From the NCBI GenBank assembly GCA_900756725.1, contig CAAELJ010000097.1, positions 1 through 22,742 on the forward strand: a DNA stretch of 22,742 bases, read 5' to 3'. Shown one piece after another: positions 1 to 7,540 of this stretch. Position numbers and translations under genes: made by a program. The notes under the pieces are model-generated. The model did not search any database and had not been told where the DNA came from. It saw only the letters and a list, made by a program, of their open reading frames with translations. This DNA is from an uncultured Collinsella sp. Lineage in GTDB: Bacteria; Actinomycetota; Coriobacteriia; Coriobacteriales; Coriobacteriaceae. How positions within the stretch are numbered: the stretch's first letter is position 1; the number at the start of each line of letters is the position of its first letter.

Positions 1-45
1 AATAAACACCCCAGCGAGAGCCGAGTCGCCGCTGGGGTGTTTATT
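1..45. terminator. Perfect 16-bp inverted repeat, probable bidirectional terminator
   Basis: Bases 1-16 (AATAAACACCCCAGCG) pair perfectly with 30-45 around a 13-nt loop. The stem base is A/T-rich (AATAAA on the left, TTTATT on the right), so either strand would read a GC stem followed by a U-rich tail. It probably ends an upstream transcription unit outside the window and separates it from the tRNAs. The left edge may be cut by the window start. Confidence 0.6.
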
Positions 46-56
46 ACTGTCTCCGT

Positions 57-132
57 GGGGGTTTAGCTCAGCTGGGAGAGCGCGGGCTTTGCAAGCCTGA
101 GGTCAGGGGTTCGATCCCCCTAACCTCCACCA
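57..132 (+). tRNA. tRNA-Ala (anticodon TGC)
   Basis: A complete 76-nt cloverleaf can be folded: acceptor stem GGGGGTT/AACCTCC, anticodon loop CTTTGCAAG with TGC, T arm GGGGTTCGATCCCC, and an encoded CCA end. The acceptor contains the G3:U70 wobble pair that is the alanine identity element. It is followed after 4 nt by tRNA-Ile, so the two are surely co-transcribed. Confidence 0.97.
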
Positions 133-136
133 TGAT

Positions 137-213
137 GGACCTGTAGCTCAGTTGGTTAGAGCGTCCGGCTGATAACCGGGAGGTCACAAGTTCGAATCTT
201 GTCAGGTCCACCA
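137..213 (+). tRNA. tRNA-Ile (anticodon GAT)
   Basis: A complete 77-nt cloverleaf: acceptor GGACCTG/CAGGTCC, anticodon GAT in loop CTGATAA, T arm with TTCGAAT, and encoded CCA. It lies 4 nt behind tRNA-Ala. No rRNA sequence is visible on either side in this window, so the pair is not seen inside a 16S-23S spacer here. Confidence 0.97.
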
Positions 214-227
214 TCAAAACTGTGAAG

Positions 228-257
228 AGCCCTGGGGCGTTGCCTCGGGGCTTTTTT
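228..257 (+). terminator. Rho-independent terminator of the tRNA-Ala/Ile unit
   Basis: An 11-bp stem pairs 228-238 (AGCCCTGGGGC) with 242-252 (GCCTCGGGGCT), with two G.U pairs and a GTT loop, followed by TTTTTT. It lies 14 nt after the CCA end of tRNA-Ile. The right arm is also the left arm of a second, incompatible palindrome (246-257 with 278-289). Confidence 0.85.
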
Positions 258-289
258 CTTACCTACTGAAAGTAGTCAAAAAAGCCCCG
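246..289 (-). terminator. Alternative overlapping palindrome, possible minus-strand terminator
   Basis: CGGGGCTTTTTT at 246-257 is the exact reverse complement of 278-289, with a small inner hairpin (263-267 CTACT with 271-275 AGTAG). Read on the minus strand it gives a GC stem followed by a T-run. It shares bases 246-257 with the preceding terminator, so the two folds exclude each other. No minus-strand gene is seen just to its right, so its role is uncertain. Confidence 0.4.
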
Positions 290-311
290 TCCCAAATTAA
301 CTACTTTGATT

Positions 312-341
312 TTGTGTGCTGTGCGAAAGATTGGGTAGTAT
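312..341 (+). promoter_or_regulatory. Possible promoter for the DUF151 gene run
   Basis: TTGTGT (312-317) and TAGTAT (336-341) are separated by 18 bp, about 55 nt upstream of the first ATG at 398. Both hexamers are only partial matches to sigma-70-type consensus; the call rests on spacing and position. Confidence 0.35.
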
Positions 342-397
342 AGCTATTCAATGCGGCGGGCTGCCGCGTGTTAACCGCTACGTACCGGAGGTGTTCC

Positions 398-898
398 ATG
401 GTTCGTGTCGACATAGAGACCATCGTCATGGCCGCCGGTCCCGTGCCATCGCTTATCGTACTTCGTGAGCGCTGCAGCAAATCGGACTCGCCCGCGCCGC
501 TGCGTTCCCTTTCCATTCAGACTGGTTCGTTTGAAGCTGCTGCCATCAGCCGCGGCATCGATAGCGGCCGCGCCGAGCGCCCGATTACCCATGACCTGCT
601 GCTCGACACCGTCGACGCCCTGGACGCCAAGCTCGAGCGCATCGAGATCGTTCGCGCCGAGCCGCCGGTGTTCTACGCGACGATTGTCGTACTGGCCGAT
701 GGTGACGAGCGCAAGATCGACGCCCGTCCCAGTGATGCCATTGCCCTTGCCGTGCGCAGCAATGCTCCCATGTTTGTGGAGGACGACATCATGAATCGCC
801 TGGGTACCGTTTCTGCCCATGCCGAGGAAGTCGACGACGAGCAGGAGTTCGAGAAGTTCGACGAGTTCGTCCATACGCTCTCCCCCGATGATTTCTAA
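398..898 (+). CDS. Bifunctional nuclease family protein (DUF151/BFN domain)
   Basis: This 166-residue protein belongs to the DUF151 (bifunctional nuclease, BFN) family, small cytoplasmic proteins for which DNase and RNase activity has been reported in some plant and mycobacterial members; the role in bacteria is poorly defined. Visible signatures are the hydrophobic N-terminal strand VRVDIETIVM, the conserved RPITHDLLLD (61-70) and the DARPSDAIALAVRS segment (108-121). The C-terminal 25 residues are very acidic. I chose ATG 398 over the in-frame GTG at 368 because CGGAGG lies just upstream of 398 and the 10 extra residues do not look like the family. It heads a run of three same-strand genes and its TAA abuts the next open frame. 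Family assignment is secure; a biochemical role here is not. Confidence 0.88.
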   Translation: MVRVDIETIVMAAGPVPSLIVLRERCSKSDSPAPLRSLSIQTGSFEAAAISRGIDSGRAERPITHDLLLDTVDALDAKLERIEIVRAEPPVFYATIVVLADGDERKIDARPSDAIALAVRSNAPMFVEDDIMNRLGTVSAHAEEVDDEQEFEKFDEFVHTLSPDDF

Positions 899-928
899 AT
901 GTCTGGCACGCGAGCGGAGAGGTCGCTG

Positions 929-1285
929 ATGGGTACCCGCGTATCGGCTGAGGCGGCCGCCATCGCGCGTGAAGCCCAGATGCGCTCGGAAGCATCCGAG
1001 GCGGCCCGCCTCGCCTATGTGACACAGGCCCGTACGCTTCGCGAGCGCCGCGGCTCGTTTATCAAGATGGTTGTCATCTCCGCCCTTGTCGCGGCAATCT
1101 GCTCGCGCCTTCGTGGTACAGTTGGTGCGCTTGGGTTTTCGATCTCTACGGGCCTGGTGATCTGGGGCGTGGTCGACGCGGTAATGCTGACCAGTCAGAT
1201 CAAGGTGCTCGACAAGCGTGCGGTGGATATGATGCACGCCCGCGACGCTGCCGCCAAGATCGCTGCTGAGGCACAAGAACTGTAA
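929..1285 (+). CDS. Small two-helix membrane protein, unknown function
   Basis: The 118-residue product is not one I recognise. Residues 1-42 are Ala/Glu/Arg-rich and helical in character, two hydrophobic segments follow (about 44-60 and 65-87, separated by RLRG), and the tail (93-118) is again Ala/Lys/Asp-rich helix. This suggests a hairpin membrane anchor with both ends on the same side, probably cytoplasmic because flanking residues are basic. The frame is open from an ATG at 899 that touches the upstream stop, but GGAGAGG sits 7 nt before ATG 929, so I prefer 929. It is translationally close to the DUF151 gene and the next gene starts 30 bp later, suggesting one transcript. Confidence 0.7.
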   Translation: MGTRVSAEAAAIAREAQMRSEASEAARLAYVTQARTLRERRGSFIKMVVISALVAAICSRLRGTVGALGFSISTGLVIWGVVDAVMLTSQIKVLDKRAVDMMHARDAAAKIAAEAQEL

Positions 1286-1315
1286 CGACGCCGGATTCGA
1301 TGGGAAGGTCTAAAG

Positions 1316-1765
1316 ATGGCACAGGATATGCAGGACGCCGGTAACGTCTCCGCCGAGCTCGACGCCATGGTGTGCGATCTGATTGGCGCCTTCTTGGACG
1401 ACCTGGCCGCGGGCGAGAACCCGGGCGTGGTTGTGGCAATTGAGGACGCCGCTTCCAACCGTTATCTGGCCGCACTCGACGAAGATGGCGAGGAGGCATG
1501 CCTGGAGGCTGCCACCAACTTTATCTCCGAGCACAAGATGGGTCTTAAGGACGAGGGCCTGGGCCGTATCGCCCGCTATGCCATCGGCTACACCGGCTGC
1601 GTCGAGATTGACGGCGGCTATCACGATGCTCTGCTCGTGAGCTTCTTCGAAACCACGCTCGAGAGCGGTTTTTCGGCATACGTGCTGTATGAGGGCATGG
1701 GTGCCGGCGATGGTTTTATGTGGAGCGACCCTGAACCTGCAGGTGAGGAAACCCCTCTTATCTAA
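1316..1765 (+). CDS. Conserved-looking acidic cytoplasmic protein, unknown function
   Basis: A 149-residue, strongly acidic protein with no signal peptide, membrane segment or motif I can name. The middle region (EDAASNRYLAALDEDGEEA, then ARYAIGYTGCVEIDGGYHDALLVSFFE) alternates strands and helices like a compact alpha/beta domain. Codon use matches the neighbours and GGAAGG lies 7 nt before the ATG, so it is very likely real. It is the last gene before typA; the 117-bp gap to typA contains an imperfect hairpin (1808-1835). Function cannot be assigned from sequence alone. Confidence 0.75.
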   Translation: MAQDMQDAGNVSAELDAMVCDLIGAFLDDLAAGENPGVVVAIEDAASNRYLAALDEDGEEACLEAATNFISEHKMGLKDEGLGRIARYAIGYTGCVEIDGGYHDALLVSFFETTLESGFSAYVLYEGMGAGDGFMWSDPEPAGEETPLI

Positions 1766-1807
1766 AATCGCTAAAATAAACGAGTTTTCGGTAAAAGGCT
1801 CAATATT

Positions 1808-1835
1808 CCCGCTGAGCGTTGTATCGCTGGGCGGG
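1808..1835 (+). promoter_or_regulatory. Imperfect hairpin in the typA upstream region
   Basis: CCCGCTGAGCG (1808-1818) pairs with CGCTGGGCGGG (1825-1835), with one G.U pair, one mismatch and a TTGTAT loop. There is no T-run, so it is a poor terminator. It ends 47 nt before the typA start and could be a leader structure or a weak 3' end for the upstream genes. Confidence 0.35.
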
Positions 1836-1882
1836 TCGCATACGCGTGCCGTTTGTATATGGATAGAAGATAGGGGAACTAC

Positions 1883-3721
<1,839 letters not shown>

Positions 3722-3748
3722 GCGCTGGGTTTTATAGCGTCTAACAAG

Positions 3749-3783
3749 AAAGGGCGCCGACCGAGATGGTCGGCGCCCTTTTT
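3749..3783 (+). terminator. typA: Strong rho-independent terminator of typA
   Basis: A perfect 14-bp stem joins 3749-3762 (AAAGGGCGCCGACC) and 3768-3781 with a GAGAT loop, and the T-run runs to 3783. It lies 28 bp after the typA stop. The A-run on the left makes it potentially bidirectional for the convergent gene on the minus strand. Confidence 0.93.
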
Positions 3784-3844
3784 GGTGCAAGGGGGACAGG
3801 TTCGCTTGCACCACCACAAAGGTACCTGGCCCCTTTGTGGTGGT
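3784..3844. repeat. REP-like double palindrome between convergent genes
   Basis: Two hairpins share a boundary: GGTGCAAG (3784-3791) with CTTGCACC (3805-3812), and a perfect 13-bp arm ACCACCACAAAGG (3810-3822) with 3832-3844 around a 9-nt loop. The first right arm and the second left arm overlap by 3 nt, so both cannot be fully formed together. The GGGGACAGGTTCG core and paired arms resemble bacterial REP-type intergenic repeats. The second hairpin also lies 7 bp from the end of the minus-strand gene and could terminate it. Confidence 0.55.
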
Positions 3845-3850
3845 TAGCTG

Positions 3851-4996
3851 CTAAGCGGTGGGGAGTTCTGGCGTGTTAGCCGGCTGCTGCGGTTTGAGGT
3901 GGGCGTTGCGCCAGATGATCTGGATAACGTAGCCGAGCGTGAAGACAAAGGCTACGCCGCTGATGAAATCGCCTACGAGGGGGATTGCCGTAAGTGCACC
4001 TGCGATCACGCCGCCGGCGGCCGCCATGGCGTAGCGGTTCTGGCTGTGTCCGACCATGCGCGCGATCGCGCACCCTGCAAAGGCACTCGACACCAGCGCG
4101 ATGCCAATAACACCGCACATGAGGGCTCCGGCAAGCGACAGACCAGCGATAGAGATAATTAGCAGTAGGACGGCGGGGACGATAGCAATCGTGCCCAGAA
4201 GACCGCTCACCCACAGGGGCATGGGGCGCTGGTGGAGCATGCCGGCGGCGCTGGCGGTTGCGCGCGGAAAGACGAGTTCGAGCAGTAGGGCGACAAAGCA
4301 GGTCGAGAGTGCCGCGGCGACGATACCGCCGATGACATCGTTAACGGTGGAAGTATCCTCGTTCTCGGTGCGGTCGATCTTGAGCGCGCCGACCTCGGCT
4401 CCCGCGGCGCGCTCGGGGTCCTCGGAGACGTGCGCGTTTACGGTGCCGGTGATGTGGGCGTTCTTGCCCAAGATGAGCTTGTCGGCCCAAACCTCGACAT
4501 CGCCATCGACGGTGCCGTCGATGGTTACCGTATCGCCCGCGAGCGCTGCCGACTTGGTGGAGCCTCGCAAGGCAACCGTCTCGCCTATCGCGTAGAAGCA
4601 GTTGGCGGTGCTGTCGGAATTGAGCACGACATGCTGGCCAGCGACGGTCACGCTGCCATCAACCGTGGTCTTGGCAACGTCGATGGTACGCGCCGCCAAG
4701 CGGACGGCGCCACCCACCGTGCAGTCGCGGATCGAGAGGGTATCGCCCGCGGCGATGATATCGCGGTGGATGGAGGTGTCGTTCAGGTTGAGGCTCTGAC
4801 CTGCCCAGTACAGGTCACCTTCGACGCCGGACGGATTGGCGTCATTGTCGGTTGCGAGCACGTTTCCCGCGGTGTCGGTGCCGGCGAACGACACCGTGGG
4901 AAGCGCGGTGATCGCCAGCGCGATGAGTGCGAATAGGATGGTGATGCGGCCCCACGCTTTACAGCGCTGGGTCGACGGGAATTGATTGCGGGGCAT
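3851..4996 (-). CDS. Bactofilin-like polymer-forming protein with C-terminal membrane domain
   Basis: The 381-residue product has an N-terminal secretion signal (basic RCKAWGR, hydrophobic 18-33, likely cleavage after SFA at residue 38). Residues about 45-190 are a repeating right-handed beta-helix region (DTLSIRD, GGAVRLAA, GSVTVAG, DTVTIDGTVDGDVEVWADKL), the pattern of bactofilin/polymer-forming domains. Four to five hydrophobic helices follow (about 219-243, 261-310, 322-365), then a Pro-rich tail. The predicted layout puts the beta-helix outside the membrane, unlike classic cytoplasmic bactofilins. I chose ATG 4996 over the longer frame from 5044 because GAAGGA lies 6 nt upstream and it starts the signal peptide cleanly. 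It may have a role in envelope organisation, but that is inference. Confidence 0.8.
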   Translation of the reverse strand: MPRNQFPSTQRCKAWGRITILFALIALAITALPTVSFAGTDTAGNVLATDNDANPSGVEGDLYWAGQSLNLNDTSIHRDIIAAGDTLSIRDCTVGGAVRLAARTIDVAKTTVDGSVTVAGQHVVLNSDSTANCFYAIGETVALRGSTKSAALAGDTVTIDGTVDGDVEVWADKLILGKNAHITGTVNAHVSEDPERAAGAEVGALKIDRTENEDTSTVNDVIGGIVAAALSTCFVALLLELVFPRATASAAGMLHQRPMPLWVSGLLGTIAIVPAVLLLIISIAGLSLAGALMCGVIGIALVSSAFAGCAIARMVGHSQNRYAMAAAGGVIAGALTAIPLVGDFISGVAFVFTLGYVIQIIWRNAHLKPQQPANTPELPTA

Positions 4997-5102
4997 AGTG
5001 AATCCTTCGTTAGATGCTCGATATGCATCTAACAGGGTACCCAACGCGTGGGCGCTCTAAAAGAACCTCTCGGTTGTATTTCGAAGGATGAGCCCGCGCA
5101 AT

Positions 5103-5792
5103 CTACTTTTTGCGGTGCAAAAAGCGCGCGATGTCCTCTTCGGTGGGGCTTTTGATGTCAAAGCGCAGCGAGAGCCAGCGCAGACCCATGGTCACGACAA
5201 CGCATACGACCAGCGCGGCGACATTGCTCATGATGCCGCTCATAACGAGACACACATAGCTTGTCGATCCGGCGATGGCGGCGATGGCATAAAAGTTAGT
5301 ACGTTGGAAAATGCCCGGAACCACGCCCATAAAGCCGTCGCGCAACATGCCACCGCCCACCGCGGTGAAAAAGCCCATCATGATGCACACCGCCGGCGCA
5401 AAGCCGTAGACCAGCGCCTTGTCTGCTCCAGTGGCGGCGTAGATGCCGACCGAGATGATGTCGAGCAGGGGAATGAGTTTTTCGGGCTTGTCGACGATTG
5501 CCGGGAAAATATAGATGATGGCTGCCGTGGCAATGGAAAGCGGCAGCGCCATTGGCTGGTTGAGGATGTAGACGTTGCCCACCTGCAGCGTCATGTCGCG
5601 TAAAAGCCCCCCGCCCAAGCCACAGACCACGGCGAGCGCAACTGCACCCACCAGGTCGAGTTTGTGCTCGCGCGCGACCAACACGCCCGAGATCGATGCC
5701 GCGACAACAGCGAACATCTCGAGCCAAAAGGGGATAGCGACCATGGCATCCGAGGCATGTGAGGTAACGGTCATAGCGGCGACGACGGGCAA
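5103..5792 (-). CDS. TRIC/UPF0126 family membrane channel or transporter
   Basis: A 229-residue integral membrane protein with about seven hydrophobic helices and two tandem UPF0126/TRIC repeats. Each repeat carries the glycine-rich signature GLGGGLLRD (58-66) and AVGGGMLRD (144-152). Relatives include prokaryotic trimeric intracellular cation channels and the E. coli YicG glycine transporter, so the substrate is open (K+ or glycine). The best start is TTG 5792, which has AAAGGA about 7 nt upstream; the internal ATG at 5774 has no ribosome binding site. It lies 106 bp upstream of the bactofilin-like gene on the same strand, so the two may be co-transcribed. C-terminal tail is cytoplasmic-looking and basic (RFLHRKK). 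Confidence 0.92.
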   Translation of the reverse strand: MPVVAAMTVTSHASDAMVAIPFWLEMFAVVAASISGVLVAREHKLDLVGAVALAVVCGLGGGLLRDMTLQVGNVYILNQPMALPLSIATAAIIYIFPAIVDKPEKLIPLLDIISVGIYAATGADKALVYGFAPAVCIMMGFFTAVGGGMLRDGFMGVVPGIFQRTNFYAIAAIAGSTSYVCLVMSGIMSNVAALVVCVVVTMGLRWLSLRFDIKSPTEEDIARFLHRKK

Positions 5793-5927
5793 GATGGGGT
5801 CCTTTTGGTTGCGGGTTTAGACAATGCCCGTACATAGTACATGGTTGGCGGGCGTGGTGACCCTATTGCTCGGTAAACGGTCGGGACCGGGTGGGGGCAT
5901 GGCGTTGCTGGAATGCCAGGGGTCCAG

Positions 5928-6004
5928 AACATGTACGTCACCCTCCAAAAACGACATTTTTCGACATCTTTGGAGGCTGACGTACATGTTTGGATTGAGC
6001 TCAC
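5928..6004 (+). repeat. Left 77-bp inverted repeat of the endonuclease island
   Basis: This block matches the reverse complement of 7115-7191 at 73 of 77 positions with no gaps. Bases 5928-5949 and 5969-5990 form a 22-bp self-complementary arm with one mismatch (outer part AACATGTACGTCA / TGACGTACATGTT), separated by a core with the direct repeat CGACAT. The last 14 bases (TGGATTGAGCTCAC) lie outside the hairpin on the gene side yet are also conserved in the other copy, so the repeat unit is larger than the hairpin. Confidence 0.93.
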
Positions 6005-6011
6005 AGCATGA

Positions 6012-6029
6012 GTGAGTTGATTTACTCAC
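6012..6029. promoter_or_regulatory. Palindrome, possible operator of the endonuclease-like gene
   Basis: GTGAGTTGATTTACTCAC is a 6-bp perfect inverted repeat with a 6-nt centre, lying 68 bp before the start codon and next to a TATATT sequence (6036-6041) that could be part of a promoter. A second inverted repeat, CCGGTAT (6032-6038) with ATACCGG (6070-6076), follows in the leader. Confidence 0.35.
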
Positions 6030-6096
6030 ATCCGGTATATTTCCCCACTTCAACGGACATAAGAGTTGGATACCGGCTCAGAGCGAGAGGCCCTCA

Positions 6097-7104
6097 ATGG
6101 ATACCCCTGTTCTCATTTCGCATAAAACCGCATGGCTTGTCCATCATGCACCCCAGAATTTGGTTCAGTCTCTTGCGCGGCGCGACTACCAGATAGGCGC
6201 ACAAGGCATCTCCACCCAACAACGCGTTGCGCGCATACGACAGGCACTTATCGACTGCGGCATTCCGTCCGATATGCTCAAGACTATCGATATCTCGGTT
6301 GTATTCGAATTCGAGCGAATTCGCACCAAAGGCGTCATTTGCCACATTCTTGGACAAAATCTTCCCTACGAGCATATTAACGAGTTGACGCCCGGAATCT
6401 TCATCACCGACGAAGCCTTCACCTTCGTGCTCGCTGCCGAGTGGATGGATAGGATCGAATATCTCGAATATGGCTATGAAGTTTGCGGCGATTATCGCAT
6501 GAGGCTCAATCCCGCCGACCCTTATACCGAGCAACCAGCCACCACCTCCAAGGATGAAATAATCGAACTGCTCGATCGGCATCCCGGCAAACCCGGTGCC
6601 ACACGTGCACGGCTCGCGCTCAGGCATATCTACGATCGCTCGGCCTCGCCTATGGAGACCGCTTCGGCAATCGCCCTCTCACTCCCAACAAGCGAAGGCG
6701 GCGTTGGCATCCGAGGTATCGAACTCAACAAACCACTCGAGATCCCTCAACGTCTCTGGCATTGCGCCAAAGCTCGAACACTTAAAATCGATGCGCTCGT
6801 TACCTACAAGCGCAGGGAGCTCGGTATCGAATATAAGGGCGGTTTTCACGATGAGTTCGAGCGCAAAGGAGCAGATGCGGAGCGAGAGGCCGTTCTCTCC
6901 CAAATGGGATATCGAATCGTTACGCTCACCTCGGCTCAGTTCGGCAGCCAACTCGCCTTTCACCGCGCCATGAACAACATTCGCGAAGCACTCGGCATGC
7001 CTCGCTGTACCGACACCGGGCACCAGCGAGAGCAAAACGAACTACGCAAGGCTCTTATCCGCAACTGGAAAGGTATGCGAGACGAAGAGGCGCCTTCCGA
7101 ATAG
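6097..7104 (+). CDS. Endonuclease-domain protein (PD-(D/E)XK, DUF559/Vsr-like), unknown role
   Basis: A 335-residue soluble protein. Residues 228-290 fit a PD-(D/E)XK nuclease fold of the DUF559/Vsr type: D232 in KIDALV, E245 and K247 in GIEYKG, then GGFH, D260, and the closing strand GYRIVTLT (271-278). The N-terminal part (ISHKTAWLVHH, then IFITDEAFTFVLAA and YLEYGYEVCGDYR) and the RSASPMET segment (181-188) recall Coriobacteriia proteins annotated as AbiEi-like or endonuclease-domain proteins, from memory only. GAGAGG lies 6 nt before the ATG. Codon use is atypical and the gene is enclosed by 77-bp inverted repeats, both signs of acquisition. No partner gene (such as an AbiEii-type toxin or methylase) is next to it. 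Nuclease activity is likely by motif, but target and purpose (defence, repair, homing) are unknown. Confidence 0.78.
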   Translation: MDTPVLISHKTAWLVHHAPQNLVQSLARRDYQIGAQGISTQQRVARIRQALIDCGIPSDMLKTIDISVVFEFERIRTKGVICHILGQNLPYEHINELTPGIFITDEAFTFVLAAEWMDRIEYLEYGYEVCGDYRMRLNPADPYTEQPATTSKDEIIELLDRHPGKPGATRARLALRHIYDRSASPMETASAIALSLPTSEGGVGIRGIELNKPLEIPQRLWHCAKARTLKIDALVTYKRRELGIEYKGGFHDEFERKGADAEREAVLSQMGYRIVTLTSAQFGSQLAFHRAMNNIREALGMPRCTDTGHQREQNELRKALIRNWKGMRDEEAPSE

Positions 7105-7114
7105 TGCCACTCCC

Positions 7115-7191
7115 GTGAGCTCAATCCAAACGTGTACGTCAGCCTTCAAAGATGTCGAAAAATGTCGGTTTTGGAGGCTGACGTACATGTT
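7115..7191 (-). repeat. Right 77-bp inverted repeat of the endonuclease island
   Basis: Reverse complement of the left copy with four substitutions. It starts with GTGAGCTCAATCCA only 10 bp after the stop of the endonuclease-like gene and ends with TACATGTT. Its own hairpin arms (7129-7150 and 7170-7191) are less perfect than in the left copy. The T-run after 7190 could make it act as a terminator for the gene. Confidence 0.93.
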
Positions 7192-7205
7192 TTTGAGGGA
7201 AGGGC

Positions 7206-7230
7206 GGGTTCGAATCCCTCCTCCTCCGCC
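7206..7230 (+). pseudogene. 25-bp tRNA-Ser 3'-end fragment (inverted copy)
   Basis: This segment reads as the T arm (GGGTTCGAATCCC) and 3' acceptor strand of tRNA-Ser, stopping one base short of the terminal A of CCA. It is the exact reverse complement of 7296-7320, the 3' end of the intact minus-strand tRNA-Ser(CGA). No 5' half of a tRNA is visible upstream; the island repeat ends 14 bp before it. It may be the remnant of a plus-strand tRNA-Ser gene destroyed by insertion, or an attachment-site relic. Confidence 0.75.
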
Positions 7231-7259
7231 GTATTTGCTTGTAAGGGACTCTAAACAAA

Positions 7260-7283
7260 AAAGCCCCCGTTTTCGGGAGCTTT
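7260..7283 (-). terminator. Terminator of tRNA-Ser(CGA)
   Basis: On the minus strand, AAAGCTCCCG (7283-7274) pairs with CGGGGGCTTT (7269-7260) around an AAAA loop with one mismatch, followed by more T residues to 7256. It lies 12 bp beyond the CCA end of tRNA-Ser(CGA). Confidence 0.88.
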
Positions 7284-7294
7284 CTCAACCAAAA

Positions 7295-7385
7295 TGGCGG
7301 AGGAGGAGGGATTCGAACCCTCGTGACCTTATACAGGCCAAACGGTTTTCGAGACCGCCGCATTCAACCACTCTGCCACCCCTCC
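7295..7385 (-). tRNA. tRNA-Ser (anticodon CGA)
   Basis: A 91-nt class II tRNA: acceptor GGAGGGG pairs with CTCCTCC (one G.U), D arm TGGCAGAGTGG, anticodon CGA in CTCGAAA, a long variable arm, T arm GAGGGTTCGAATCCCTC, discriminator G and encoded CCA. It reads the UCG codon. It lies 48 bp downstream of tRNA-Ser(GGA), with a terminator hairpin between them, so it may have its own promoter or rely on read-through. Confidence 0.96.
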
Positions 7386-7400
7386 GCGTGGGGTAAAAAC

Positions 7401-7424
7401 AAAGCAGGCTCGAAGGCCTGCTTT
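7401..7424 (-). terminator. Terminator between the two tRNA-Ser genes
   Basis: A perfect 9-bp stem, AAAGCAGGC (7401-7409) with GCCTGCTTT (7416-7424), and a 6-nt loop. On the minus strand it is followed by GTTTTTACC, giving a T-run after tRNA-Ser(GGA). Confidence 0.82.
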
Positions 7425-7433
7425 GGAATTAAC

Positions 7434-7524
7434 TGGCGGAGAGTCAGGGATTTGAACCCTGGAGACGCTTTTGACGCCTACACGATTTCCAATCGTGCTC
7501 CTTCGGCCACTCGGACAACTCTCC
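7434..7524 (-). tRNA. tRNA-Ser (anticodon GGA)
   Basis: A 91-nt class II tRNA with acceptor GGAGAGT/ACTCTCC, D arm GTCCGAGTGGC, anticodon GGA in TTGGAAA, a long variable arm, T arm CAGGGTTCAAATCCCTG, discriminator G and encoded CCA. It reads UCC and UCU codons. A well-formed promoter lies directly upstream on the minus strand. Confidence 0.97.
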
Positions 7525-7540
7525 GTTAAATGCGAAAGTC

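Larger units (their letters stand above)
5793..6096. other. 304-bp gene-free spacer
   Basis: This gap holds the upstream region of the minus-strand TRIC gene, the left inverted repeat of the accessory island (5928-6004) and the leader of the endonuclease-like gene. Short local palindromes are visible at 5826-5852 (GCCCG with CGGGC) and 5896-5916 (GGCAT with ATGCC), but I see no convincing open frame. Confidence 0.7.
5928..7191 (+). mobile_element. Candidate 1.26-kb mobile or cassette-like island (IR-gene-IR)
   Basis: Two 77-bp near-identical inverted repeats enclose 1110 bp that contain a single gene filling almost all the interior. The interior gene uses visibly more A/T-ending and CGA/ATA codons than the core genes around it. 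No transposase, integrase or clear target-site duplication is seen, so mobility would have to be supplied in trans or be ancient. It sits beside a tRNA-Ser cluster, a common landing area for acquired DNA. The alternative is two independent copies of a dispersed palindromic repeat that happen to flank the gene. Confidence 0.5.

Noticed and set aside
137..213. tRNA-Ala/tRNA-Ile pair as part of an rRNA operon spacer
   Set aside because: A full terminator follows and no 16S or 23S sequence appears on either side within the window.
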